Shown piece by piece: positions 37,665 through 49,459 of a DNA stretch of 64,000 nucleotides. The position numbers and the translations under genes are program-made. The stretch lies in the NCBI GenBank assembly GCA_014621425.1, contig JAANBB010000013.1, positions 294,126 to 358,125 on the forward strand, read 5' to 3'. The stretch comes from Cylindrodendrum hubeiense (Eukaryota; Ascomycota; Sordariomycetes; Hypocreales; Nectriaceae). Each line of letters opens with the position of its first letter. Within the stretch, counting starts at the first letter, position 1. The notes under the pieces were generated by a model. That model ran no database searches. It was not told the DNA's origin and saw nothing but the letters and a program-made list of their open reading frames with translations.

Positions 37665-38710
37665 CGACCGGGTTCGGATTCATTCGATGCAAGCCGAAGA
37701 ATTTCCAGATGACTTGATGGGAAGAGTGCTAGGATAAGAATGCCTTGCTATCCGATTAAAACCTGCGGGGCGCAGGGAGCAATTGGTCAGGATTTGGGTG
37801 GTGTCAGCACTAATTTGGGAAATCATCTTACGCGCTGACAGTCAATGCCACGTATACCGTTTTGGGGCGAAGACTGGGGACCCTGGTCCTGTGACGCCAT
37901 CCAAGAGTCCGGTCAAAGTTTCCAAGCAGAACCCCGCCCCTTTAACACTTAGAAAGTGGCATTGCTTGAGTGTACCCGCCACTCCGTAAGCTGTTAGCAA
38001 GTGATAATGGAGGGTAGCGAGGCTTTGGGTAGGTCTTTCTCCTCGAGGTCGAAGCTTTGTGGCTTACCAAATCCCACTAGGCGTTAGGGTGCAGGTTTTG
38101 AACAGCCTTAATATTACGCTTACGCAGCCACGTCTGACAACTCGCAGCGCATAAGATTTTGAGTTAAAAAAAACAAAGCTATCGGCACATCTACACAGTT
38201 TATTTCTCGTAAATGAAGCCACCGTCCTAGAGCGTGCCGACCGTGATCACAGGCGCCAAAATCTGTATACATTACCTAGCCAGACCGACCCCTTCCCCTG
38301 AAAAAGAGGCCCGGGGGCCATGAGGTAAGTTAGCACTACAAGTCACACTATGTTAGCATCCGTGACTCCTTCCTTGCTAATACCTTATCGGCTTAGCAAA
38401 TTTACACAACGAAGGGAGTTGGGGTTCCTTGGTCTCGCAGTGTAAGATGCCTTCATAGGTGTTTTTGGCTGTGTGTCAGCTAGGATGTTAGCCCATTTGA
38501 TCCGGACTGCCTCTTATAGGCTGTTCCGACCAGCATTGAGGTCATTGGATAGGGTATATTAGTCAGTCATTAAGGCCTACAGGGTAAGATTGAGGCATTG
38601 CGGTTGAGATTGTCCGCGATCATTATTATCGATCATTGTTATGAGTGTTCATTAGCATGATTTCTAGCAAGCTGAATTCACCAATCTTTGGGGTATTATC
38701 TTGTGACCTG

Positions 38711-38891
38711 TTTAATAAGATGAAGCTGACAGATAGTATCGGCCGAGCTTGTCTATTTTGTTCATTTTGAGAGTCCCCTTTACCCACATTGCGGACGCAT
38801 CGCCATTGTGCCGGCATCATCATCGTCACAACACCCGCTCAGTGGGTGGGTTGTTGGGTCTCTGGGAGTTTCTGTGCCCATTCCTCACACA
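38711..38891 (+). repeat. Diverged copy of the 42.2-43.4 kb repeat
   Basis: Shares an ordered series of words with the right arm of the element at 42226-43449: TTTAATNAGATNA, then TCGGNCNAGCTTGT, then GCGGACGCAT, then a GTGGGTTGTTGG-like block matching the left arm, and a CC-rich end with CCTCAC-CACA. It is a single-arm fragment on the plus strand, truncated on its left. Confidence 0.5.
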
Positions 38892-40122
38892 GAAGTCCCA
38901 ACTCCATCTCGGAAGTCTGACAAAATCATCTGCCATCAACATACTTAGGGTCGCACCGGGTCCAGATCCATGCGATCCAAGGTAAGGTGAACTTCAATAG
39001 AGATATCTTAACGATGTTGAAGAGCAGAATAAAACCGAATCCCATAGATTGCTACAACAGGATACGTCACAAACCCAATATGATGTTAATATTAAATCAA
39101 ATGACCGGAGGAATTTATCGCAAATGTTCAGTGTGGAGACAAGCTGCGTTGACTTACCCTTAAAATGCTAGCATAGAGAGCCAGAGAATAGCTCTTGTTA
39201 TTAAATAGGGCTTAGACTTAATGTCTTACTAAACGTTTACAAATTGAGAAGATACTAAGCCATCATGTGCGGTCCAGCTGGAGACCAGTAATACAAATAA
39301 ATCCTCTCTCCCAGAACTCTGTTGCATACGCGAAGTTGGTCTCCAATGTCGAAAATTTTCTGCTCTCACAATAATATGTTTGGTCTAGGCTCGAAGTCTC
39401 TAGCTTGGCTTGATCCCAGCCGCTGTACGAACCCGGGCTATGCAGGTCTGAGTTTTCCTATCAGGCCTTGTTGTCTGACAGAGGCAACGGTACCGCTGGC
39501 CGGACCGAGAACCTAGCGGGATATGCCATTAAAAAGAGTTTGTCTGCGAGGCACACAGAGAACTAGTACGGAGGAGGATAGCGGGAATCTTCGAAGTAAG
39601 CTCGCTGCTCTTGACATACTTTTGTCCGATGCCGATTACGATGGCTCGCTCCTTTCCGTCACAACGCGTCTATGTCATGAGATTACGACCAGTGCAATGC
39701 AATGTACATTCCATACCACCCATGTAAGTGTTTTTGCTGCAGTCATGCCTCCATAAGGATGATGTTGACCGTGCATTGAGGCTGTGGAGGCTGCGATGGG
39801 TATGAGGCCCGTTTCACATCACGAACGCGACTCTTACCGACAACTTGTTTACGCTCTCTATCTCGTATACGAAAGCTGAAATCCTATGTCAGCCCAGTGA
39901 CCATTTAGTAAAACCGCCCCTGCCAGATCGCAGGCCCATGCTGCTCCGGTAGGTAAGATATCGGAGTTTGGGCCAGAACGGAAGAATGAACCAGCACCCA
40001 ATGCCAGCGGCTGAGCAACTAGGACCCACTAAGTTCGTCAACGCGTCTCAGAAAGCCATGCAAGATACGCAGTGCGACCTGCAATTTTTAGAACATGATT
40101 GATACAGCACGAAGGAGCTACC

Positions 40123-40139
40123 GGGGGGGGGGGGGGGGG
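40123..40139 (+). repeat. Poly-G run (17 G)
   Basis: An uninterrupted G homopolymer preceded by CC. It could fold as a G-quadruplex or mark uncertain base calling. A 12-G run occurs at 62457-62468. Confidence 0.9.
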
Positions 40140-40830
40140 CTCGTGCCGCAGATATATTGAACACCTTTTTGCTGGCTTGAGTTATTTTTCCGAAAAATAA
40201 CTTTCTGCCCCTGCATGAGAGGGCTGTGATTCTCGTATTGATGAAGGAATATATCAGTACTTACTTCACTTAGACTTATTTTTTCTCAATGTCTTGATTG
40301 GCTTGGTTTGATAGCTCGGCTGGATTTGGACGTTTACACGGGTCAGCTGACACCCAGCCACCCTGAGATCTGCAAGTTACTGGGATCATGCCAGCACCGA
40401 TCCACAATGCTGAGTATCTTAGAATCTCGTACGCTGTTTTTAGAGATAAAATGCCTGTTGGACAGCCAACTCAACAACTGAAGTAAATGATTCGGGTGCG
40501 TCATGATGACAGAGCGCTTCAAGTGACGTCGTGCTGCAGAAGACATTCCGATAGCATGTGACTTTTCTATTCTTAGCAATTATTAAGGCAGTGCCGTAGG
40601 TGAGTAATCCCTCGTTCTTCAAAGGAGATTAAACTATAAGTACCTAGGATTATCTTCCAAACACAACTTTCTGCCACCAGTACACAAACACTTCCTCAAA
40701 CACATACTACCATTTCCTTGGTCTTTCCTTGGGCTTCTCTATACATACATCCATCACCCAAGCAACCTTACGAATCGCCTCAGTATCAAATATTCGTTCA
40801 ATCATTGGGTACTTTACATCCACTGCCATT

Positions 40831-41301
40831 ATGTATACACCAGTCTCACTCATTCTTTCCGTCGGCCTCCTTGCCTCCAACATCTTGGCAGCCCCTGTCC
40901 CGGAGCCCGACACAAATGGCAAATGCAGGGTTCATATCAAGCAATCGGCAACCAACTGGATCGACTGGGTCGAAATATTTAGCACAGATGGTGGTAGCAT
41001 TGGCAATTCCTGGGGTGATCCTCGATACCCCGAAGGGGCCCGTGCTAGCGATAATATGGACATCACCCTGAAGGGCAAGGACGACCTGATAACCTTTGGT
41101 GGCCATAATGACGCCCTTGGGAGGAACTGGGAGTGGGATCTCTACTTTTATTACAGGGGTCAACGCTATGGGACTAAAGAAGGAAATTGCAATGTTGGCG
41201 GTTGGGACGATGCTAAGGGTGCTGAGAAGGAACTTCGACTTACTGCTCCGAGTTTGTTTGCTTCCATTCACCGCGATATGGACTGCTACTTCACCTGCTA
41301 G
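40831..41301 (+). CDS. Small secreted protein, effector-like, unknown family
   Basis: Single exon, 156 residues. A clear signal peptide (about 1-20, LILSVGLLASNILAAP) with cleavage near Ala20-Ala21, then a mature part of about 135 residues with four cysteines (GKCRV, GNCNV, MDCYFTC), enough for two disulfides. Rich in Gly, Asp, Trp and aromatic residues, suggesting a compact beta-fold. I do not recognise the family. Context: an isolated gene in a gene-poor, repeat-bearing stretch, the usual setting of fungal effector candidates. The ATG at 40831 is chosen because the signal peptide begins there; the open frame runs about 100 nt further upstream. Confidence 0.75.
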   Translation: MYTPVSLILSVGLLASNILAAPVPEPDTNGKCRVHIKQSATNWIDWVEIFSTDGGSIGNSWGDPRYPEGARASDNMDITLKGKDDLITFGGHNDALGRNWEWDLYFYYRGQRYGTKEGNCNVGGWDDAKGAEKELRLTAPSLFASIHRDMDCYFTC

Positions 41302-42225
41302 ATCTGGAGGCACCACTCTCTTGTAGCCTTGGTCACAAGTCACAAGATGGTAAGTCAAGCTCGGCAAGACTGAAGTATCAAGCTATCTGGTATTGAGCTA
41401 AAAGAAATAGTGAACTGAAATAGTTGGATAAACGATGTATCTAGTTGCTATTATTTTGCTCTTATTGTTCTGGATTTATGCTCAATTTGACCTCGCTTAC
41501 ATTCCGCAAAATTGATTATCATAATCCTATTTGACATGGTATCTTTCGATGTCAGTCTAATACAATGATATAAGGGACACGTGTAGTATGTGATCAGTAT
41601 TGTGATTAGAATAGTAGAATTAGGTAGTAATATAGTAGCTTAGGTATTTGAGGATGGGTATGGTGAAGCGGCGGGAAAGAGTCGTAGCCCAACACCCAAA
41701 TAAGTGTTCTCCCACAGAAATCCTCGTTCAAGTGTCGGCAGCAAGTCTCCCTGGGTCGGGTATGTGCGTAGGCCACAGCTGGAGCTATTGGCTGTGACTT
41801 CTTGACTCGTGGTTCAAAGGGAAGGAAAGCATCTAATGAGGTGCTTGGGCTGAAAGAATGTTGGTCTTCGCGTTGGCAAGGCGTTGAAAACCGTGAATAA
41901 AGTGATGTAAATCCCGATCCCAAAGACTCGGGTGCGACAACCAAAAGAGATAAATCGGAGGAAAATGCAAATTAATACAGATAATACAGAAAATAAAACA
42001 GGCTCTGCTAGGAGGGCTAGGGAAGGTCTCGTTCCTCCACCAAGCTATCCTTTCAAAAGGAGTCTCTTGTCGATGCTTGAATGAATTCTCCTTCCTTCCT
42101 TCCGCAGGTCTCCGGTCAGAGACCCTCCCTTTTATCCACCCTTCCGAGCGGCCCCACATTTCCCGGCCCTTCCTGCCCGAAGCGGCAATCCCCGCTGCTT
42201 CAGTACCTAATATAAGATTATAGTG
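41302..42225. other. Intergenic region, nothing recognised
   Basis: Between the secreted-protein gene and the inverted-repeat element. Short frames on the minus strand lack motifs. Confidence 0.55.
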
Positions 42226-43449
42226 TGTGGTGAGGGGGTGCAAGAAGCACTAACAACCAACAACCCACCTAAAAGCAGTTTTGGTGGTAGGTGTGACGAT
42301 GCAGGCGTCGGGCAAGAAATAGCGAGGAAGGTGTCAAAATGCGTCCGCAATGACGCCAAAGGGTCAGAACAAAATATCGTAAAAATGAATAAAAATCAAC
42401 AAGCTTGACCTATGCTATTATATAGCATTATCTGATCAAACGAGGTACAAGTCAATGCCACAAACTCGGGCCAAAAAGACTTAGAATTGAGCGAGCTACG
42501 AAAAGCTACTCCAAGAAGCTAAAGACAGGCGATGCCGACCGATGTTGTAGAAACAACGATGCATGCATGATGTTTCTGGGTAGTTCCTAATTGCTACTAC
42601 TTTTTCAACCCCTATCAGTCTCAATAGCTGACCAATTGATCAAACCAATTGACTTCTACAATTTTCCGGAACTTCCTTTCTGGGCAGGACCGTATCCAAG
42701 CCACCCAGAACATCCAGATCATCCAGAGAGCCTTCCATTGGGTGCCCACTACCCCGAAGGTCGCAGACCCCTAACACAATAGATAATCCACATAGTTTAG
42801 ATACAATCTTACCCAAACAGAAAGTCCCAGAAAACTATGTATATTAATTAATTAACTTGATTAATTGATCGGTTATTAAGATCAATAGTGATTGAAAAGC
42901 AATAGTAATTTGGAACTATCCGGAAATATCATACATATATCATTATTCTTATATCAACAGTTATTATCATACCTATCCTTAGCTTCTTAGAATAGCCCTT
43001 CATAACTTACTTAATTCTTAGTCTTTTTCGCCCGAGTTTATAATATTAACTTATATCTCATTTAATCAGATAATACTATACAATAGTCTCGGTCAAGCTT
43101 GTTAATTTTGTGAATTTTGTGTTATTTTATTACGACTCTTAGTGTCATCGCGGACGCATTTCGACCTCGTCCCTCTGTAAGGGTTGGGGCAGCATGCCCA
43201 ACCTTGCAATAGAAAGTCCCAGCCGTTAGGCCAAAAAGATCAAACAATTCAAGTAAGCTGGCGTTACTTAATCGTGCCACACAATAGATTATAAGGGAGC
43301 TCTCAGCGAGCCCTCGGCGAGCCCTCAGCTCAGCCATCTCCTTACACCCTCTCGCTGCCTTGCCCGAGCTAGTATCACCACTTCTGTCCACCAAAACTGT
43401 CTGGGTGGATTGTTAGGTTTAGTAGTGCGTCTTGCACCCCCTCACCACA
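42226..43449. mobile_element. Inverted-repeat (foldback-like) element, about 1.2 kb
   Basis: The left arm (about 42226-42718) and right arm (about 42785-43449, read in reverse complement) match over nearly their whole length. The outer ends are identical for 20 bp: TGTGGTGAGGGGGTGCAAGA. Further in both arms share CAGTTTTGGTGG, AAATGCGTCCGC, AACAAGCTTGACC, TTATCTGAT and AAACTCGGGC. The right arm carries an extra segment of about 150 bp (roughly 43170-43320) missing from the left. Differences are mostly C/G on the left against T/A on the right, as RIP would give. The loop is about 65 bp. No coding capacity and no clear target duplication. It could be a foldback/MITE-like element or two copies of one repeat inserted head to head. 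Confidence 0.72.
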
Positions 43450-43710
43450 TATTAACTCTCTTATCTCAGTTTAGCTATAGATATCCTTTTTGAAATCTTA
43501 CTTTTGTTTACTATAATAAGATTATACGAGAACTGGTACAAAGCTGGATAGATAAGAAATGTACCCTAGGCTCTGTATTAAAACTGAAGCTTGAAGACTT
43601 CAGTTATCTGGCGTGCGCAGCTTCTAGAGTGGGTGCATGCATAAACCCTAATAACTGCCTAATATAGTTATTATGCCCGAAAGAGTGGGGTATTGCTACC
43701 TGTGTTACAC

Positions 43711-45583
43711 CTACCTATCCCCTTCTTGTGGTCCTTCGCCCAAAATATCCATGGGAACTAAAAGTCGGTCTTGAAGGACAACCGCATTCCCCGAGACCGC
43801 AATAAATATCTCATCCCCATGTGCTAACAGTTCAACACATGGGGGATTGCACATATACCCAGGCTCTGGCCCTTTCCCCTCTAATGTGGTATGTATCAAG
43901 CTTGCTAAGAATGAGTTGGACCAGTGTGAATCCGCAAGAAAAGCCAGCGCAACCCATGCAGTTACCGCGAGGACCCCAGCAAGTATGCTTAGAAGGAGTT
44001 GTAGGCCAGACATAGCAATCATCAACTTGTCAACACTCATTGTGACTAGGGTTGGATCGACGCTGACTACATAGCCCCTTGCAATAAACAGCCCTTCTAT
44101 CCTCGCCGACATGTTGCGAGTCCAGGACATGACGATACCATCGAGAGACTCTGAGCTGACTCCGGAACGGCCATTGCCAAGCCCGTATGCAACCAAAACA
44201 GCAGCAGTGTCTACCTGACCAAAGAACACGTTATTGTTTTTATTCGTGGTACGTCCGACACAGTCAGTCTGGGTGATCCTTCCACCAAACGCCTCGTTCT
44301 GGAATGATACATGGTCGCAGTTCTTAAATGGTGTTGGTGGTTTGTCGATGGTTTCGGATGTTATCAGCGTGATGTTGGTCGTGGTGAGAATGATGAGGGA
44401 AAATTGGTCGCCAAGAGCAGGGTTTGTGACACTATAGTACCCCCAGTTACGCTGAAGTTCTGTGAGGTTTCCGTTATCGGCTGTGTTGAACCCTGAATGG
44501 TAGCTGAGGTTTTGATCCTGCGCGCTCATCATATCTCCCACAATCTGGTCAATGTGCGGGTCGTTACTCTCAATCTCGTTCATGGTCCCGGACCGTCGTA
44601 CCAGGTCTTCAACGTCCTGCGCAGCAAATGGAACATCCGGATTCGTCAGCATGGTGGCACGAAGTACAGACTCAACAAAAGTATGGCGTCTGGTCCCCTT
44701 AGTCACGGTAAAGACCTGCACCATGGCCGCAGACCCACCACCGGCCCCGAAGGAAGCCCAAATGTTGTCGATCCTGTCTGGCCTGATATATCTCGAATTA
44801 GACTTCATATCTGACTCGTCATCCCAGTTTACCTCGGGCCTCCCAATGATAGTTGCCACTATCCCTGGTGAGAACGTGTTGTTGAATGTTGAAGGTGCAG
44901 TTCCATTTCGCGGAGCCGCCACCGAAGTATATGAGTTTGGTAGGGAACACTTGGTCATCAATTCTCTCAGAAAGAGGGTACATAGCGAGAGTGTCTGGCG
45001 AAACAGAGAAGCCCTCGCTATCTAACCATATTCGCGCCCCTACGTCATCTTGCCGCGTCGGTGTCGTGATTTTGGGAGTCCCCCTTTGAACTTCACCAGT
45101 CAACGTATAGTTGAGACTTGGCTTGAGAAGCTCAGATCCCACAACCTGTGCAAGTGTTTCTTCCGTATTTTGCAGGTTATTGGGATCAAGATACAGCTGG
45201 ATAATGTAAGGAGAATCCATGTTGCGCAAACTTTCATATTCCGCGACTTTGACATTGGATTCCCTGAAGATATATCCTGGAGAATCCAGTGCCCAAAGCA
45301 GGGTCCCATAGAGAGACGCAACCATGTTGAAAATGCTGAAGAAGAGAACTATAAGGCCGGCGCGGGAGAGGCCACTGGACGAGAGGAATAGAAAGCGTTG
45401 GATGTAGTCTTCGGTGAGCATAAGGTACGATGTGAATTGATTTGACCGCGCGGCAAGGAGAGAGAACAGGTTGTAGACGAATAGCGCCATGAAAAGCTCA
45501 GCACCCTTGAAAATTATGGATTTCACTGAATTTTGAAGTAGTGGGATCGAAGATCCGATGAATGAGAATGATGAATCTATCAT
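43711..45583 (-). pseudogene. Membrane protein gene broken by a 7-bp tandem duplication
   Basis: Two overlapping frames on the minus strand (45583-44819 and 44961-43711) read as one protein of about 620 residues. The first has hydrophobic segments near the N-terminus (SIIFKGAELFMALFVYNLF and a span near LIVLFFSIFNMVAS) and then an extracellular-type region with NxS/T sites. The second continues that region and ends with a strong span (LQLLLSILAGVLAVTAWVALAFL) and a short tail. The frame changes exactly at a perfect tandem repeat TGTTGAA-TGTTGAA (44880-44893); with a single copy the frame would be continuous through CTFNNTFSPG. I do not recognise the family beyond a fungal membrane protein of unknown role. 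It is either a recent null allele or an assembly error. Confidence 0.72.
44880..44893 (+). repeat. 7-bp tandem duplication TGTTGAA x2
   Basis: Two perfect copies, 44880-44886 and 44887-44893, sit where the membrane-protein frame breaks. Seven bases is not a multiple of three and is too short for an intron. Confidence 0.9.
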
Positions 45584-48500
45584 GATAGCGATCTTTTGGT
45601 GAAAAGGATGGGAATTTTGGTGAATATTGATAGTCGTTCGACTGTAGGTTGAGGTGAGTACTCCCGTACTTTAATGAGGCGCAATGCCCCTTTTTATACT
45701 CAACCCTTCACAGCCTTACTTGGTCTTCACGGTAGCGCTCATATTGTGACCTACTGACGTGGTGGCAAAAATATGCATTTAATCGTACCTGTATGAGACC
45801 AACCATTCCGTGCACAGGCTAGTTTGCAACGCTTTACTGAAAAGTGCCATGGACAGTTGGAGATTGTGACAGGAGATTCATCTAATTAGCGAGCTGTTTA
45901 TTTTTATGGAGTGGGCGGCCCCGGAGGAAATATTACGCCTATCTCCTTAAGTGCAGGAAGGCTTCTTTTTGTACCTAGCTCTATACTACTCCTGTCACCA
46001 CGAGAGTATATGGTTAGTGCTGGCGCAAGTTTCGAAGCCACGACTGGCCCAGACTTCGACTCGATGCTCAACTAGTGTTTGCGATTGGCTGGAGTGAGAT
46101 CCTGTTCAGCCCATGTGCCCTTTTTGTGTTATTATCACAATTTTGGGGCTGAGACATGACAGCCTGATATGCCTTGGCAGGACCTGCCACCTATTCTTTA
46201 CCTCACCAACATATAAAAGGCATGCATTTCCGAAAGCAGCTAAAAGTCAGTATTTGAACCAGACTCCCTAGGTATTGTACAACTGTGAGGAGGACAGGGA
46301 TAGTGGTATCTCCAGTTTTTCCCAGTAATACCTCTGCTACTCACATACAGAGATATAGGCATTGCTGATTGTAAAAGCTCGTGCAGCCTAGTGTGCTACT
46401 AGAGGTCTTGGCAAGCCACTCTGCCGCCGATATATTCCTTATATAATTAGCGTGAGGGCTTTAAACGCAGGGAAGGATAGTATAAAGTTATACAGGTCTC
46501 AGCCACCGTCCATTAATCACAGCATCGACATCGCCGAAGGCCCAGTCAGCCGCCTCGCTGGGAGGCAGCAGAACCGACATTGGGGCAAACGTGAAGTTCC
46601 TCGCGATGCCTTCGGTAACACAAATCTACGAGACGCAACCTAAAGTAATCCCAGCTCGCAAAGGACTTTGACCTCGTCATTCATCTGACCGGCATTTGCA
46701 TCCCCATATGTACAACAGCCTGGTTCAACCTGCGCACGGTTCCCAGCTGGCCCCAGCCCCACAGCGATCCACCCCGCGACGACGGCTCCCTCATCGTCGC
46801 CTTCTCCCTCTAGTGCTCCCAGGGCAAAAAGTCGGCGAGAGCTCTGTCCCCAAGTTCTCCTGGCGGCTGGCGTGCTGGCTCGCCGGTAGACTTACCATGT
46901 GTACACGATCGTTCCCCCAGAGAAAAGAGTACACTCTGCAGCTGGTCACGTCCGTGGGGAGCTACTGGGCACTGTACGACGGCGGTGTGGAGGTGGACGA
47001 GCCCTCGATGATCGAGGACTTGGTCATTGTGCTTGGGAAGGTGGCAGTGGTGGTGGCGGATGACTCCCTTGGTGTTAATCCGTACTTTTCCATGCTGGCT
47101 ATGATTCTGCATCATGGTAGGTTGCTATGAGGGTGCTTAATCCTGTGAGCACGAGGGTTGGGCATCGGTCTGGGATGGATTTGCAGTTTTGAGGCGAGCC
47201 TTGTGAAAGGTTAGGTGTGAAAACCTGATCGTCATTCAGCGTGGATTTGTTTCCTCTAAGTGCTCTAAGAAGATTTGAGCTTGGATGACAGCTAGCAGGC
47301 GGTCCGCCTACAGACGACACCAGAGTTAGCAGCCCGCCTAGCTTGCGCATACGTTGACCGCATCACCCATCACATTAGCGGCCATTTATGCCACTCATGT
47401 TGTGAAGTGCAGCGGGCATTCGACCTACGGGTATCGCGCATTAACCCGACTGTATCTCAGCCTGTAGTGAGGCAGAGGCGTACGAAACCCGGTGTGTGCT
47501 GCGGGTAGGACTCGGGCACTACTAAGGTTGTAATTTAGTTACAGGAACTAGTACTGGCAAATGTCGTATTTGTTAGTTATTTTAATTAAACTACATTGAA
47601 GAATCACCCTTTGGAAATTGTACAACGAGCAGGGTGCCATCATCTTCCCGGAAGAAGCCTAGGGAGGCGGCCGAAGATGAGAAATATACCGCGCTGAACA
47701 AAGTCAGCAAGTATAGCTGTAGAGCGTACAGAGTACGCAGGGTCATTAATATTAGGTGTGGGGAACGGTGCTGTACTGGTAGAAAGGAACTCCTGCCAGT
47801 AGAATCTCTGACAGTTAGCTTTCAGTATTCGATTTATAAGACAGTAATATTTGATAATAGTGTTAACGCGCATGTCCATAATTATGGGTAGCAAATTAGG
47901 TATTGACACGTCGTGGATTTGCTGGGTATCACATCGCGCGGTCAATTCGCCACTGGCAACCTCTTCCACTCACGCGTGAGCCAGGCATATTCTTTCTCTC
48001 GTCCCACACTTTCTTCTTATGAATATGTTGGACATGAATTTTGATAGTTTTAATGACATCCATAAATCGGAAGCCATCGAATCGCTTGTAACGTTCGTTA
48101 AAAATTGATGAAAGCGGCTCATGACATGTTACATGAAACGCTGTCTGCTTGAAGATAGTAACGCCACGATACATTACATCGGTTTGCGTTAGCGTGGATT
48201 ATATCAGGCGTCTAAATAGGTCGCGCGTGATCCGGGATGGGCTAAACAGGAATGGCTAGTGGAAGCGGGAGAGAGATGTATAGGTGATCGCGGCCGGTGC
48301 CATCATTTTTAGCAAAGTCGTCCCACTGATCTTACTCACCAATGGTGTTGGCGAAAGATAATCCCACTACGATTCATCTCAATGCATCGAGGCAACTATT
48401 GTAATAACACCTCGATAGAAAGGAGCCGGAAGCTTAGGGAACAACAATCGGAGAGTCGACGAAGTATTTAGGAAGCCAGACGTATGTATTTTAGGTGCTG

Positions 48501-49459
48501 TGATCAGTTTTGACATTACGCTCATCCTCCTTCAGTTGGTTGTTGACCTGAGGAAATTATAAAAAAGAACATTCACCACACACTCATAATCCCTGGGGTT
48601 TCTGTGAATGGCCTGAATTTGTGGTCTTCCATAATAGGTAGCTCAACGATATTAGTACAGTAGGAATACGACAACTCCCAGCCCAGCTCTAGCGACAAAA
48701 TCAAGCCAATATTACACAACTCGACGGTTCTAGATCTATTCTTACATCCACTATAAGAATTCCGGAATATAACCTTTTTGCAAACAGAATTTGAAGATAT
48801 TGAGAAACTGCAACTGAACTCATGTGCCTTTTGCGACATACCCAACAATGTTTTCCACATGCTCATCATTTAAGACTTGTCTTGGACGTGGGAAACTTGG
48901 TCTCACTTTGGCTATTCGACATGGAAATCAAATCGTGCAAGAAACTCCAGAGGTCTCTGGTATCTCACCAGGGGCAAGCTGGGTCAATTAACAATAGATC
49001 GCTGGTTTCAGGTGGCGAACACAGCAATGAGGAAGGGGAGTCGGAAGACCAGCGAAATGGCGGTGCCACCTCGAAGAAGTCTGCCTGCGCATCTGTGTTT
49101 CTCGGGAACGCTTATACCCCTAACTGACACAAGATCTTACTAGCTGTTTCAGTGAAACCTGCCAATCATCAGTTGAAAGAACTTTGCAATGGGCAACGGA
49201 TTTAGAAGGAATGCGAGGGGATTCTTGATCGGGCTGAAATCCCCGGCGCGAAGGAAAGATTTAAATTGTACTGCTTCTGATGCAATGGGGGTCTGGATGA
49301 TGTGGCATATCAATGTTCGATATCCAGCCGAATATTTGGCTTATTGAACCAAAATCGTAAATGTACGAGAGCATGGAACTTAACTTCAAGGCCGGAACCC
49401 CGAGGTGGAATGCGATACCCACAAATCCCGGGCTATTCAATATTGAGAGAGAGTGGGTC
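45584..49459. other. Gene-poor stretch, left part
   Basis: About 3.9 kb with no gene I can support. A GC-richer island at about 46690-47130 carries a 144-codon open frame ending in an acidic, Val-rich segment, but no family, intron pattern or signal could be recognised. The rest is AT-rich with short frames only. Confidence 0.5.

Larger units (their letters stand above)
37665..40830. other. Gene-poor stretch of 3.2 kb
   Basis: No gene supported. It contains a diverged repeat fragment (38711-38891) and a run of 17 G at 40123-40139. Short open frames near 39320-39760 have no motif and no plausible start or splice context. The last 200 bp are the promoter of the secreted-protein gene. Confidence 0.55.

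Noticed and set aside
39322..39756. Two adjacent short open frames that could be a decayed gene
   Set aside because: They are separated by a stop, show no motif and have no similarity that I can name. Support is too weak.
44819..44961. Treating the overlap of two frames as a normal intron
   Set aside because: The sequence change is only 7 bp and sits on a perfect tandem duplication. No donor-acceptor pair of usual length rejoins the frames while keeping the conserved stretch.
46696..47130. 144-codon open frame in a GC-richer island
   Set aside because: No family, signal peptide, membrane span or intron pattern could be seen. It might be a gene remnant, so it is mentioned only as part of the gene-poor stretch.
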